DNA of 64,000 nt from Nephrocerus scutellatus (lineage: Eukaryota; Arthropoda; Insecta; Diptera; Pipunculidae), in contig OX352765.1 in NCBI GenBank assembly GCA_947095585.1, forward strand, positions 57,438,920-57,502,919, given 5' to 3'. Under the pieces are notes generated by a model. It did no database searches. It worked only from the letters and a program-made list of their open reading frames with translations, and was not told where the DNA came from. Numbering within the stretch: position 1 is the first letter of the stretch; each line of letters starts with the position of its first letter. Made by a program: the position numbers and the translations under genes. This document shows, piece by piece, positions 10,981 to 22,960 of this stretch.

Positions 10981-13800
10981 GAACCAAGCCATTTCTCAAG
11001 AGTTTCGTATGAAATTCCTAATTGTAGGACTAAAATGCGACTATTAGATTTGTTCCTATGGAAATTGTGATGTGATTAGGAGATTTTTTCCTATGGAAAA
11101 TCTGGGAGCTGGCTAATAAGGTCTGGAATTATGGGAACTAAGCCGTTTCTCAAGCGATTTCTATTAAATTCGGTATTTAGGACTAATATGTGACTATAAG
11201 ATTGGTTCTTATGGAAATTCTAGGATCTGGCCAATAGGGTCTGGAGTTTTTGGAATCAAGCCATTTCTCAAGCGAATCGTATGAAACTCGGAATGTACGA
11301 CTAATATGTGACTATAAGATTTGTTCTTATGGAAATTCTGGGATGTGGCCAATAGGTTCTGGAGTTTTTGGAACCAAGCCATTTCTCAAGCGAATCGTAT
11401 AAAACTCGGAATGTACGACTAATATGTGACTATAAGATTTGTTCTTATGGAAATTCTGGGATCTGACAAATAGGGTCTGGAATTTTGGAAACTAAGCCAT
11501 TTCTCGAGCGATTTGTATGACATTCGGAATGTAGGACTAAGATGTGATTATGAGATTTTTTCCTTTGGAAAATCTGGTATCTAGCCCATAGCGTCTGCAG
11601 ATTTTGGGAAGTAAGCAATTTCTTAAGCGGTTCGTATGAAACTCGGAATATAGGACTAATATGCGACTATAAGATTTGTTCCTATGGAAGTTCTGGGATC
11701 TGGCAAATAGGGTCTGGAGTTTTGGGAACACAGCCATATCCCAAGCGAATCGTATGAAACTCGGAATGTACGACTAATATGTGACTATAAGATTTGTTCT
11801 TATGGAAATTCTGGGATCTGGCCAATAGGGTCTGGAGTTTTTGGAACCAAGCCATTTCTCAAGCGAATCGTATAAAACTCGGAATGTACGACTAATATGT
11901 GACTAAAGGATTTGTCCTTATGGAAATTCTGTGATCTGACAAATAGGGTCTGGAATTTTGGAAACTAAGCCATTTCTCGAGCGATTTGTATGACATTCGG
12001 AATGTAGGACTAATATGCGACCATAAGATTTGTTCCTATGGAAATTCTGGGATCTGGCCAATAGGGTCTGGAGTTTTGGGAACACAGCCATTTCTCAAAC
12101 GATTCGTATGAATGTAGGACTAATATGCGACTATAAGTTTTGTTCCTATGGAAATTCTGGGATCTGGCCAATAGTGTCTGGAGTTTTGGGAACACAGCCA
12201 TTTCTCAAACGATTCGCATGAATGTAGGACTAATATGCGACTATAATATTTGTTCCTATGGAAAATCTTGGATCTGGCCAAAAGGGTCTGGAGTTTTGGG
12301 AACTAAGTCATTTCTCAAGCTATTCGTATAAAACTCGGAATCTGGGACTAATATCTGACTATAAAATTTTATCCTATCGAAATTCTGGGATCTGGCCAAT
12401 AGGGTCTGGAATTTTTGGAACCAAACCATTTCTCAAGGGTTTCGTATAAAACTCGGAATGTAGAACTAATATGCGACCATAAGATTTGTTCCTATGGAAA
12501 TTCTGGGATCTGGCAAATAGGGTCTGGAGTTTTGGGAACACAGCCATTTCTCAAACGATTCGTATGAATGTAGTACTAATATGCGACTATAAGATTTGTT
12601 CCTATGGAAATTCTGGGATCTGGCCAATAGGGTGTGGAGTTTTGGGACCCAAGCCATTTCTCTAGATATTCGTATGAAATTCCTAATGTAGGACTAAAAT
12701 GCGACTATTAGATTTGTTCCTATGGAAATTGTGATGTAATTGGGAGATTTTTTCCTATGGAAAATCTGGGAGCTGGTTAATAGGGTCTGGAATTATGGGA
12801 ACTAAACCATTTCTCAAGCGATTTCTATGAAATTCGGTAGTTAGGACTAAGATGTGATTATGAGATTTGTTCCTATGGAAATTGTGATGTGATTAGGAGA
12901 TTTGTTCCTATGAAAATTCTGGGATCTGGCAAATAGGGTCTGGAGTTTTGGGAACCAAGCCATTTATCAAGCGAATCGTATGAAACTCGGAATGTACGAC
13001 TAATATGTGACTATAAGATTTGTTCCTATGGAAATTCTGGGATCTAGCCAATTGGGTCTGGAGTTATGGGAACCAAGCCATTTCTCAAGAGATTCGTATG
13101 AAATTCCTAATGTAGGACAAAAATGCGACTATTAGATTTGTTCCTATGGAAATTGTGATGTGATTAGGGGATTTTTTCCTATGGAAAATCTGGGAGCTGG
13201 TTAATAGGGTCTGGAATTATGGGAAGTAAGCCGTTTCTCAAGCGATTTCTATGAAATTCGGTATTTAGGACTAATATGCGACTATAAGATTGGTTTCTAT
13301 GGAAATTCTGGGATCTGTTCAATAGGGTCTGGAGTTTTTGGAACCAAGCCATTTCTCAAGCGAACCGTATGAAACTCGGTTTGTACGACTAATATGTGAC
13401 TATAAGATTTATTCTTATGGAAATTCTGGGATCTGACAAATAGTGTCTGGAATTTTGGAAACTAAGCCATTTCTCGAGCGATTTGTATGACATTCGGAAT
13501 GTAGGACTAAGATGTGATTATGAGATTTGTTCCTATGGAAATTCTGGGATCTGGGCAATAGGGTCTGGAGTTTTGGGACCCAAGCCATTTCTCAAGAGAT
13601 TCGTATGAAATTCCTAATGTAGGACTAAAATGCGACTATTAGATTTGTTCCTATGGAAATTGTGATGTGATTAGGAGATTTTTTCCTATGGAAAATCTGG
13701 GAGCTGGCTAATAGGGTCTGGAATTATGGAAACTAAGTCATTTCCCAAGCGATTTTATGAAATTCGGTATGTACGACTAATATGCGACTATAATATTGGT

Positions 13801-13836
13801 TCCTATGGATCCTATATATCCTATGTAGGGTTCTGG
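13801..13836 (+). repeat. 9-bp triplication variant (BamHI), copy 1 of 4
   Basis: Where other copies read TCCTATGGAAATTCTGGG, this one has three 9-bp steps, TCCTATGGA, TCCTATATA and TCCTATGTA, before GGGTTCTGG. The change adds 12 bases and creates a BamHI site (GGATCC). The same form starts at 15011, 16452 and 17662 and nowhere else in the window. Confidence 0.9.
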
Positions 13837-15010
13837 CCAATAGGGTCTGGAGTTTTTGGAACCAAGCCATTTCTCATGCGAATCGTATGAAATTCGGAAT
13901 GTACGACTAATATGTGACTATAAGATTTGTTCCTATAGAAATTCTGGGATCTGGCAAATAGGGTCTGGAGTTTTGGGAACACAGCCATTTCTCAAACGAT
14001 TCGTATGAATGTAGGACTAATATGCGACCATAAGATTTGTTCCTATGGAAATTCTGGGATCTGGCCAATAGGGTCTGGAGTTTTGGGACCCAAGCCATTT
14101 CTCCAGAGATTCGTATGAAATTCCTAATGTAGGACTAAAATGCGACTATTAGATTTGTTCCTATGGAAATTGTGATGTGATCGGGAGATTTTTTCCTATA
14201 GAAAATCTGGGAGCTGGCTAATAGGGTCTGTAATTTTTGGAACCAAACCATTTCTCAAGGGTTTCGTATAAAACTCGGAATGTAGAACTAATATGCGACC
14301 ATAAGATTTGTTCCTATGGAAATTCTGGGATCTGGCCAATAGGGTCTGGAGTTTTGGGAACACAGCCATTTCTCAAACGATTCGTATGAATGTAGGACTA
14401 ATATGCGACTATAAGATTTGTTCCTATGGAATTTCTGGGATCTGGCCAATAGGGTCTGGAGTTTTGGGAACCAAGCCATTTCTTAAGGGATTCGTATGAA
14501 ACTAGGATTGTAGGACTAATATGCGACTATAAGATTTGTTCCTATGAAAATTCTGGTATCTGGACAATAGGGTCTGGAGTTTTGGGAACCAACTCATTTC
14601 TCAAGCGATTTCTATGAAATTCGGTATGTAGGACTATGATGTGATTATGAGACTTTTTCCCTTGGAAAATCTGGTATCTGTCCAATAGCGTCTGCAGTTT
14701 TGGGAACTAAGCGATTTATTAAGCGATTTGTATGAAACTCGGAATGTAGGACTAAAATGCGATTATGAGACTTGTTAATATGGAAAATCTAAGATCTGGC
14801 CAAAAGGGTCTGCAGTTTTGGGAACTAAGCAATTTCTTAAGCGATTTGTATGAAAATCGGAATGTAGGACAAAAATGCGATTATAAGACTTGTTACTATG
14901 GAAAATCTAAGATCTGGCCAAAAGGGTCTGGAATTATGGAAACTAAGTCATTTCCCAAGCGATTTTATGAAATTCGGTATGTACGACTAATATGCGACTA
15001 TAATATTGGT

Positions 15011-15046
15011 TCCTATGGATCCTATATATCCTATGTAGGGTTCTGG
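15011..15046 (+). repeat. 9-bp triplication variant (BamHI), copy 2 of 4
   Basis: Identical to the 13801 copy, 1210 bases downstream. It lies inside a 120-codon open frame (14765-15127), the longest in the window; that frame is open only because the 12-bp expansion keeps phase across it. Confidence 0.9.
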
Positions 15047-16451
15047 CCAATAGGGTCTGGAGTTTTTGGAACCAAGCCATTTCTCATGCGAATCGTATTA
15101 AATTCGGAATGTACGACTAATATGTGACTATAAGATTTGTTCCTATAGAAATTCTGGGATCTGGCAAATAGGGTCTGGAGTTTTGGGAACACAGCCATTT
15201 CTCAAACGATTCGTATGAATGTAGGACTAATATGCGACCATAAGATTTGTTCCTATGGAAATTCTGGGATCTGGCCAATAGGGTGTGGAGTTTTGGGACC
15301 CAAGCCATTTCTCTAGATATTCGTATGAAATTCCTAATGTAGGACTAAAATGCGACTATTAGATTTGTTCCTATGGAAATTGTGATGTAATTGGGAGATT
15401 TTTTCCTATGGAAAATCTGGGAGCTGGTTAATAGGGTCTGGAATTATGGGAACTAAACCATTTCTCAAGCGATTTCTATGAAATTCGGTAGTTAGGACTA
15501 AGATGTGATTATGAGATTTGTTCCTATGGAAATTGTGATGTGATTAGGAGATTTGTTCCTATGAAAATTCTGGGATCTGGCAAATAGGGTCTGGAGTTTT
15601 GGGAACCAAGCCATTTATCAAGCGAATCGTATGAAACTCGGAATGTACGACTAATATGTGACTATAAGATTTGTTCCTATGGAAATTCTGGGATCTAGCC
15701 AATTGGGTCTGGAGTTATGGGAACCAAGCCATTTCTCAAGAGATTCGTATGAAATTCCTAATGTAGGACAAAAATGCGACTATTAGATTTGTTCCTATGG
15801 AAATTGTGATGTGATTAGGGGATTTTTTCCTATGGAAAATCTGGGAGCTGGTTAATAGGGTCTGGAATTATGGGAAGTAAGCCGTTTCTCAAGCGATTTC
15901 TATGAAATTCGGTATTTAGGACTAATATGCGACTATAAGATTGGTTTCTATGGAAATTCTGGGATCTGTTCAATAGGGTCTGGAGTTTTTGGAACCAAGC
16001 CATTTCTCAAGCGAACCGTATGAAACTCGGTTTGTACGACTAATATGTGACTATAAGATTTATTCTTATGGAAATTCTGGGATCTGACAAATAGTGTCTG
16101 GAATTTTGGAAACTAAGCCATTTCTCGAGCGATTTGTATGACATTCGGAATGTAGGACTAAGATGTGATTATGAGATTTGTTCCTATGGAAATTCTGGGA
16201 TCTGGGCAATAGGGTCTGGAGTTTTGGGACCCAAGCCATTTCTCAAGAGATTCGTATGAAATTCCTAATGTAGGACTAAAATGCGACTATTAGATTTGTT
16301 CCTATGGAAATTGTGATGTGATTAGGAGATTTTTTCCTATGGAAAATCTGGGAGCTGGCTAATAGGGTCTGGAATTATGGAAACTAAGTCATTTCCCAAG
16401 CGATTTTATGAAATTCGGTATGTACGACTAATATGCGACTATAATATTGGT

Positions 16452-16487
16452 TCCTATGGATCCTATATATCCTATGTAGGGTTCTGG
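16452..16487 (+). repeat. 9-bp triplication variant (BamHI), copy 3 of 4
   Basis: Same expansion, 1441 bases after copy 2 and 2651 after copy 1, so it was carried by the 2651-bp unit. Confidence 0.9.
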
Positions 16488-17661
16488 CCAATAGGGTCTG
16501 GAGTTTTTGGAACCAAGCCATTTCTCATGCGAATCGTATGAAATTCGGAATGTACGACTAATATGTGACTATAAGATTTGTTCCTATAGAAATTCTGGGA
16601 TCTGGCAAATAGGGTCTGGAGTTTTGGGAACACAGCCATTTCTCAAACGATTCGTATGAATGTAGGACTAATATGCGACCATAAGATTTGTTCCTATGGA
16701 AATTCTGGGATCTGGCCAATAGGGTCTGGAGTTTTGGGACCCAAGCCATTTCTCCAGAGATTCGTATGAAATTCCTAATGTAGGACTAAAATGCGACTAT
16801 TAGATTTGTTCCTATGGAAATTGTGATGTGATCGGGAGATTTTTTCCTATAGAAAATCTGGGAGCTGGCTAATAGGGTCTGTAATTTTTGGAACCAAACC
16901 ATTTCTCAAGGGTTTCGTATAAAACTCGGAATGTAGAACTAATATGCGACCATAAGATTTGTTCCTATGGAAATTCTGGGATCTGGCCAATAGGGTCTGG
17001 AGTTTTGGGAACACAGCCATTTCTCAAACGATTCGTATGAATGTAGGACTAATATGCGACTATAAGATTTGTTCCTATGGAATTTCTGGGATCTGGCCAA
17101 TAGGGTCTGGAGTTTTGGGAACCAAGCCATTTCTTAAGGGATTCGTATGAAACTAGGATTGTAGGACTAATATGCGACTATAAGATTTGTTCCTATGAAA
17201 ATTCTGGTATCTGGACAATAGGGTCTGGAGTTTTGGGAACCAAGTCATTTCTCAAGCGATTTCTATGAAATTCGGTATGTAGGACTATGATGTGATTATG
17301 AGACTTTTTCCCTTGGAAAATCTGGTATCTGTCCAATAGCGTCTGCAGTTTTGGGAACTAAGCGATTTATTAAGCGATTTGTATGAAACTCGGAATGTAG
17401 GACTAAAATGCGATTATGAGACTTGTTAATATGGAAAATCTAAGATCTGGCCAAAAGGGTCTGCAGTTTTGGGAACTAAGCAATTTCTTAAGCGATTTGT
17501 ATGAAAATCGGAATGTAGGACAAAAATGCGATTATAAGACTTGTTACTATGGAAAATCTAAGATCTGGCCAAAAGGGTCTGGAATTATGGAAACTAAGTC
17601 ATTTCCCAAGCGATTTTATGAAATTCGGTATGTACGACTAATATGCGACTATAATATTGGT

Positions 17662-17697
17662 TCCTATGGATCCTATATATCCTATGTAGGGTTCTGG
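17662..17697 (+). repeat. 9-bp triplication variant (BamHI), copy 4 of 4
   Basis: Same expansion, 1210 bases after copy 3. The corresponding monomers further right (for example near 20925) have the unexpanded form, so the expansion predates only the amplification of the 12.6-18.9-kb domain. Confidence 0.9.
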
Positions 17698-18365
17698 CCA
17701 ATAGGGTCTGGAGTTTTTGGAACCAAGCCATTTCTCATGCGAATCGTATGAAATTCGGAATGTACGACTAATATGTGACTATAAGATTTGTTCCTATAGA
17801 AATTCTGGGATCTGGCAAATAGGGTCTGGAGTTTTGGGAACACAGCCATTTCTCAAACGATTCGTATGAATGTAGGACTAATATGCGACCATAAGATTTG
17901 TTCCTATGGAAATTCTGGGATCTGGCCAATAGGGTCTGGAGTTTTGGGACCCAAGCCATTTCTCCAGAGATTCGTATGAAATTCCTAATGTAGGACTAAA
18001 ATGCGACTATTAGATCTGTTCCTATGGAAATTGTGATGTGATTGGGAGATTTTTTCCTATAGAAAATCTGGGAGCTGGCTAATAGGGTCTGTAATTTTTG
18101 GAACCAAACCATTTCTCAAGGGTTTCGTATAAAACTCGGAATGTAGAACTAATATGCGACCATAAGATTTGTTCCTATGGAAATTCTGGGATCTGGCCAA
18201 TAGGGTCTGGAGTTTTGGGAACACAGCCATTTCTCAAACGATTCGTATGAATGTAGGACTAATATGCGACTATAAGATTTGTTCCTATGGAAATTCTGGG
18301 ATCTGGCCAATAGGGTCTGGAGTTTTTGGAACCAAGCCATTTCTTAAGCGATTCGGATGAAACTC

Positions 18366-18483
18366 GGAATGTAGGACTAATATGCGACTATAAGATTTGT
18401 TCCTATGGAATTTCTGGGAACTGGCCAATAGGGTCTGGAGTTTTGGGAACCAAGCCATTTCTTAAGGGATTCGTATGAAACTA
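18366..18483 (+). repeat. Exemplar 118-bp monomer, main type
   Basis: This copy runs from one GGAATGTAGG-type start to the next and measures 118 bases. In order it carries GACTATAAGATTTG, the dyad TTCCTATGGAA, CTGGCCAATAGGGTCTGGAG, TTTTGGGAACCAAGCC and the CGTATGAAACT end. It is the closest to the ancestral form of the copies I measured. 118 is not a multiple of three, so any reading frame shifts by one base at each monomer. Confidence 0.93.
18400..18410 (+). other. Conserved dyad TTCC-TAT-GGAA, exemplar
   Basis: Four-base arms TTCC and GGAA flank a three-base centre. It is among the least variable parts of the monomer in nearly all copies, and a nearby TTGG-AA-CCAA gives a second weak symmetry. 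Short dyads are a known trait of some centromeric satellites; a function here is inference. Confidence 0.45.
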
Positions 18484-21400
18484 GGATTGTAGGACTAATA
18501 TGCGACTATAAGATTTGTTCCTATGAAAATTCTGGTATCTGGACAATAGGGTCTGGAGTTTTGGGAACCAAGACATTTCTCAAGCGATTTCTATGAAATT
18601 CGGTATGTAGGACTATGATGTGATTATGAGACTTGTTCCCTTGGAAAATCTGGTATCTGTCCAATAGCGTCTGCAGTTTTGGGAACTAAGCGATTTATTA
18701 AGCGATTTGTATGAAACTCGGAATGTAGGACTAAAATGCGATTATGAGACTTGTTAATATGGAAAATCTAAGATCTGGCCAAAAGGGTCTGCAGTTTTGG
18801 GAACTAAGCAATTTCTTAAGCGATTTGTATGAAAATCGGAATGTAGGACAAAAATGCGATTATAAGACTTGTTACTATGGAAAATCTAAGATCTGGCCAA
18901 AAGGGTCTGGCATTTTTGGAACCAAACCATTTCTCAAGGGTTTCGTATAAAACTAGGAATGTAGAACTAATATGCGACCATAAGATTTGTTCCTATGGAA
19001 ATTCTGGGATCTGGCCAATAGGGTCTGGAGTTTTGGGAACACAGGCATTTCTCAAACGATTCGTATGAATGTAGTACTAATGTGCGACTACAAGATTTGT
19101 TCCTATGGAAATTCTGGGATCTGGCCAATAGGGTCTGTAGTTTTTGGAACCAAGCCATTTCCCAAGCGAATCGTATGAAACTCAGAATGTACGACTAATA
19201 TGTGACTATAAGATTTGTTTCTATGGAAATTCTGGGATCTGACAAATAGGGTCTGGAATTTTGGAAACTAAGCCATTTCTCGAGCGATTTGTGTGACATT
19301 CGGAATGTAGGACTAAGATGTGATTATGAGATTTGTTTCTATGGAAATTCTGGGATCTGGCAAATAGAATCTGGAGTTATGGGAACCAAGCCATTTCTCA
19401 AGAGATTCGTATGAAATTCCTAATGTAGGACAAAAATGCGACTATTAGATTTGTTCCTATGGAAATTGTGATGTGATTAGGAGATTTTTTCCTATGGAAA
19501 ATCTGGGAGCTGGTTAATAGGGTCTGGAGTTATGGGAAATAAGCCGTTTCTCAAGCGATTTCTATGAAATTCGGTATTTAGGACTAATATGCGACTATAA
19601 GATTGGTTTGTATGGAAATTCTGGGATCTGTTCAATAGGGTCTGGAGTTTTTGGAACCAAGCCATTTCTCAAGCGAACCGTATGAAACTCGGAATGTACG
19701 ACTAATATGTGACTATAAGATTTATTCTTATGGAAATTCTGGGATCTGACAAATAGGGTCTGGAGTTTTGGGAACACAGCCATTTCTCAAGAGATTCGTA
19801 TGAAATTCCTAATGTAGGACTAAAATGCGACTATTAGATTTTTTCCTATGGAAATTGTGATGTGATTAGGAGATTGTTTCCTATGGAAAATCTGGGAGCT
19901 GGTTAATAGGGTCTGGAATTATGGGAACTAAGCCGTTTCTCAAGCGATTTCTATGAAATTCGGTACTTAGGACTAAGATGTGATTATGAGATTTGTTCCT
20001 ATGGAAATTGTGATGTGATTAGGAGATTTGTTCCTATGAAAATTCTGGGATCTGGCAAATAGGGTCTGGAGTTTTGGGAACCAAGCCATTTCTCAAGCGA
20101 ATCGTATGAAACTCGGAATGTACGACTAATATGTGACTATAAGATTTGTTCCTATGGAAATTCTGGGATCTGGCCAATAGGGTCTGGAGTTATGGGAACC
20201 AAGCCATTTCTCAAGAGATTCGTATGAAATTCCTAATGTAGGACTAAAATGCGACTATTAGATTTGTTCCTATGGAAATTGTGATGTGATTAGGAGATTT
20301 TTTCCTATGGAAAATCTGGGAGCTGGTTAATAGGGTCTGGAATTATGGGAACTAAGCCGCTTCTCAAGCGATTTCTATGAAATTCGGTATTTAGGACTAA
20401 TATGCGACTATAAGATTGGTTTCTATGGAAATTCTGGGATCTGTTCAATAGCGTCTGGAGTTTTTGGAACCAAGCCATTTCTCAAGCGAACCGTATGAAA
20501 CTCGGAATGTACGACTAATATGTGACTATAAGATTTATTCTTATGGAAATTCTGGGATCTGACAAATAGGGTCTGGAATTTTGGAAACTAAGCCATTTCT
20601 CGAGCGATTTGTATGACATTCGGAATGTAGGACTAAGATGTGATTATGAGATTTGTTCCTATGGAAATTCTGGGATCTGGCCAATAGGGTCTGGAGTTTT
20701 GGGACCCAAGCCATTTCTCAAGAGATTCGTATGAAATTCCTAATGTAGGACTAAAATGCGACTATTAGATTTGTTCCTATGGAAATTGTGATGTGATTAG
20801 GAGATTTTTTCCTATGGAAAATCTGGGAGCTGGCTAATAGGGTCTGGAATTATGGGAACTAAGTCATTTCCCAAGCGATTTTATGAAATTCGGTATGTAC
20901 GACTAATATGCGACTATAATATTGGTTCCTATGGAAATTCTGGGTTCTGGCCAATAGGGTCTGGAGTTTTTGGAACCAAGCCATTTCTCATGCGAATCGT
21001 ATGAAACTCGGAATGTACGACTAATATGTGACTATAAGATTTGTTCCTATAGAAATTCTGGGATCTGGCAAATAGTGTCTGGAGTTTTGGGAACACAGCC
21101 ATTTCTCAAACGATTCGTATGAATGTAGTACTAATATGCGACCATAAGATTTGTTCCTATGGAAATTCTGGGATCTGGCCAATAGGGTCTGGAGTTTTGG
21201 GACCCAAGCCATTTCTCCAGAGATTCGTATGAAATTCCTAATGTAGGACTAAAATGCGACTATTAGATTTGTTCCTATGGAAATTGTGATGTGATTGGGA
21301 GATTTTTTCCTATAGAAAATCTGGGAGCTGGCTAATAGGGTCTGTAATTTTTGGAACCAAACCATTTCTCAAGGGTTTCGTATAAAACTCGGAATGTAGA

Positions 21401-22505
21401 ACTAATATGCGACCATAAGATTTGTTCCTATGGAAATTCTGGGATCTGGCTAATAGGGTCTGGAGTTTTGGGAACACAGCCATTTCTCAAACGATTCGTA
21501 TGAATGTAGGACTAATATGTGACTATAAGATTTGTTCCTATGGAAATTCTGGAATCTGGCCAATAGGGTCTGGAGTTTTCGGAACCAAGCCATTTCTTAA
21601 GCGATTCGGATGAAACTCGGAATGTAGGACTAATATGCGACTATAAGATTTGTTCCTATGGAATTTCTGGGATCTGGCCAATAGGGTCTGGAGTTTTGGG
21701 AACCAAGCCATTTCTTAAGGGATTATATGGAAAATCTAAGATCTGGCCAAAAGGGTCTGCAGTTTTGGGAACTAAGCAATTTCTTAAGCGATTTGTATGA
21801 AACTCGGAATGTAGGACAAAAATGCGATTATAAGACTTGTTACTATGGAAAATCTAAGATCTGGCCAAAAGGGTCTGGCATTTTTGGAACCAAACCATTT
21901 CTCAAGGGTTTCGTATAAAACTAGGAATGTAGAACTAATATGCGACCATAAGATTTGTTCCTATGGAAATTCTGGGATCTGGCCAATAGGGTCTGGAGTT
22001 TTGGGAACACAGCCATTTCTCAAACGATTCGTATGAATGTAGTACTAATGTGCGACTACAAGATTTGTTCCTATGGAAATTCTGGGATCTGGCCAATAGG
22101 GTCTGGAGTTTTTGGAACCAAGCCATTTCCCAAGCGAATCGTATGAAACTCAGAATGTTCGACTAATATGTGACTATAAGATTTGTTTCTATGGAAATTC
22201 TGGGATCTGACAAATAGGGTCTGGAATTTTGGAAACTAAGCCATTTCTCGAGCGATTTGTGTGATATTCGGAATGTAGGACTAAGATGTGATTATGAGAT
22301 TTGTTCCTATGGAAAATCTGGGAGCTGGCCAATAGGGTCTGGAATTTTGGGAACTAAGCCATTTCTCAAGCGATTTCTATGAAATTCGGTATGTAGGACT
22401 ATGATGTGATTATGAGACTTGTTCCTTTGGTAAATCTGGTATCTAGCCAATAGCGTCTGCAGTTTTGGCAACTAAGCAATTTCTTAAGCGATTCGTATGA
22501 AACTC

Positions 22506-22599
22506 GGAATGTAGGACTAATATGCGACTATAAGATCTGGCAAATAGAATCTGGAGTTTTTGGAACCAAGCCATTTCTCAAGCGATTCGTATGAAACTC
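22506..22599 (+). repeat. 94-bp monomer with 24-bp deletion, copy 1 of 5
   Basis: CGACTATAAG is joined directly to ATCTGGCAAATAGAATCTGG, so 24 bases including the TTCCTATGGAA-type dyad are missing. The deletion lies between two GAT words. Other copies are at 24962-25055, 27656-27749, 31173-31266 and 33868-33961. The equivalent monomer at about 36753 is full length, with GATTTGTTTCTATGGAAATT restored. Confidence 0.87.
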
Positions 22600-22960
22600 G
22601 GAATGTAGGAATAATATGTGACTCTAAGATTTGTTCCTATGTAAATTCTGGGATCTGACAAATAGGGTCTGGAATAATTGGAACCAAACCATTTCTTAAG
22701 GGATTCGTATGAAACTAGGATTGTAGGACTAATATGCGACTATAACATTTTTTGGAACCAAGCCATTTCTCAAGCGATTCGTATGAAACTCGGAATGTAG
22801 GAATAATATGTGACTCTAAGATTTGTTCCTATGTAAATTCTGGGATCTGACAAATAGGGTCTGGAATAATTGGAACCAAACCATTTCTTAAGGGATTCGT
22901 ATGAAACTAGGATTGTAGGACTAATATGCGACTATAACATTTGTTCCTATGGAAATTCTG
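22570..22960 (+). repeat. 192-bp local tandem duplication
   Basis: The variant GGAATAATATGTGACTCTAAG and its following AATAATTGGAACCAAACC both recur 192 bases later (ATAATATGTG at 22611 and 22803). The join reads CTATAACATTTTTTGGAACC near 22745, a partial monomer. Later copies of this neighbourhood (for example near 25066) have a single unit, so the duplication is private to this site. Confidence 0.8.
22585..22601 (+). promoter_or_regulatory. CENP-B-box-like element (candidate), exemplar
   Basis: The 17 bases ATTCGTATGAAACTCGG line up with the mammalian CENP-B box pattern, N-TTCG-NNNN-A-NN-CGGG-N, matching seven of the nine essential positions: TTCG, the central A, and the first and last bases of CGGG. 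The element occurs at the end of many 118-bp monomers; subtypes with TTTG or ATCG in place of TTCG are weaker. The 110-bp class deletes its right half. No binding is shown, and two essential bases differ, so this is only a candidate. Confidence 0.3.

Larger units (their letters stand above)
1..12590. repeat. Left domain: mosaic of older segmental copies
   Basis: This stretch mixes all monomer subtypes without one dominant higher-order period. Segments recur at several offsets: about 1-590 again at 1047-1636 and 5456-6043, 1940-3275 at 7381-8716, 6413-7335 at 9453-10375, and 9830-10375 at 12010-12555. Copies differ by more scattered substitutions and junctions than the blocks further right, which I infer means they are older. 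No gene is visible. Confidence 0.8.
12590..18950. repeat. Second domain: 2651-bp tandem higher-order unit (1210 + 1441 bp)
   Basis: About 12590-15280 is repeated almost unchanged at 15241-17930, offset 2651. A shared landmark, GAATTATGGAAACTAAGTCA, starts at 13721, 14931, 16372 and 17582, giving spacings of 1210, 1441 and 1210. The last 1210-bp step continues into about 17582-18900, but there it has gained one extra 118-bp monomer near 18320-18440, so the offset changes from 1210 to 1328. The left border is seen where 12590 and 15241 begin to agree after differing upstream. Confidence 0.88.

Noticed and set aside
13801..13836. Transposon footprint or target-site duplication at the BamHI variant
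   Set aside because: The extra 12 bases are fully explained by three 9-bp steps of the local TCCTAT word; there is no foreign sequence.
14765..15127. 120-codon open frame, longest in the window, with a 111-codon sister at 17416-17751
   Set aside because: It spans ordinary monomers plus the 9-bp triplication, is open by chance of phase, and the copy at 17416 ends at a different point through one substitution. It resembles no protein family.
18389..18396. TATA-box-like CTATAAGA in every monomer as a promoter
   Set aside because: It is a fixed part of the monomer and occurs hundreds of times. Satellite transcription is possible but nothing in the sequence supports a specific start site.
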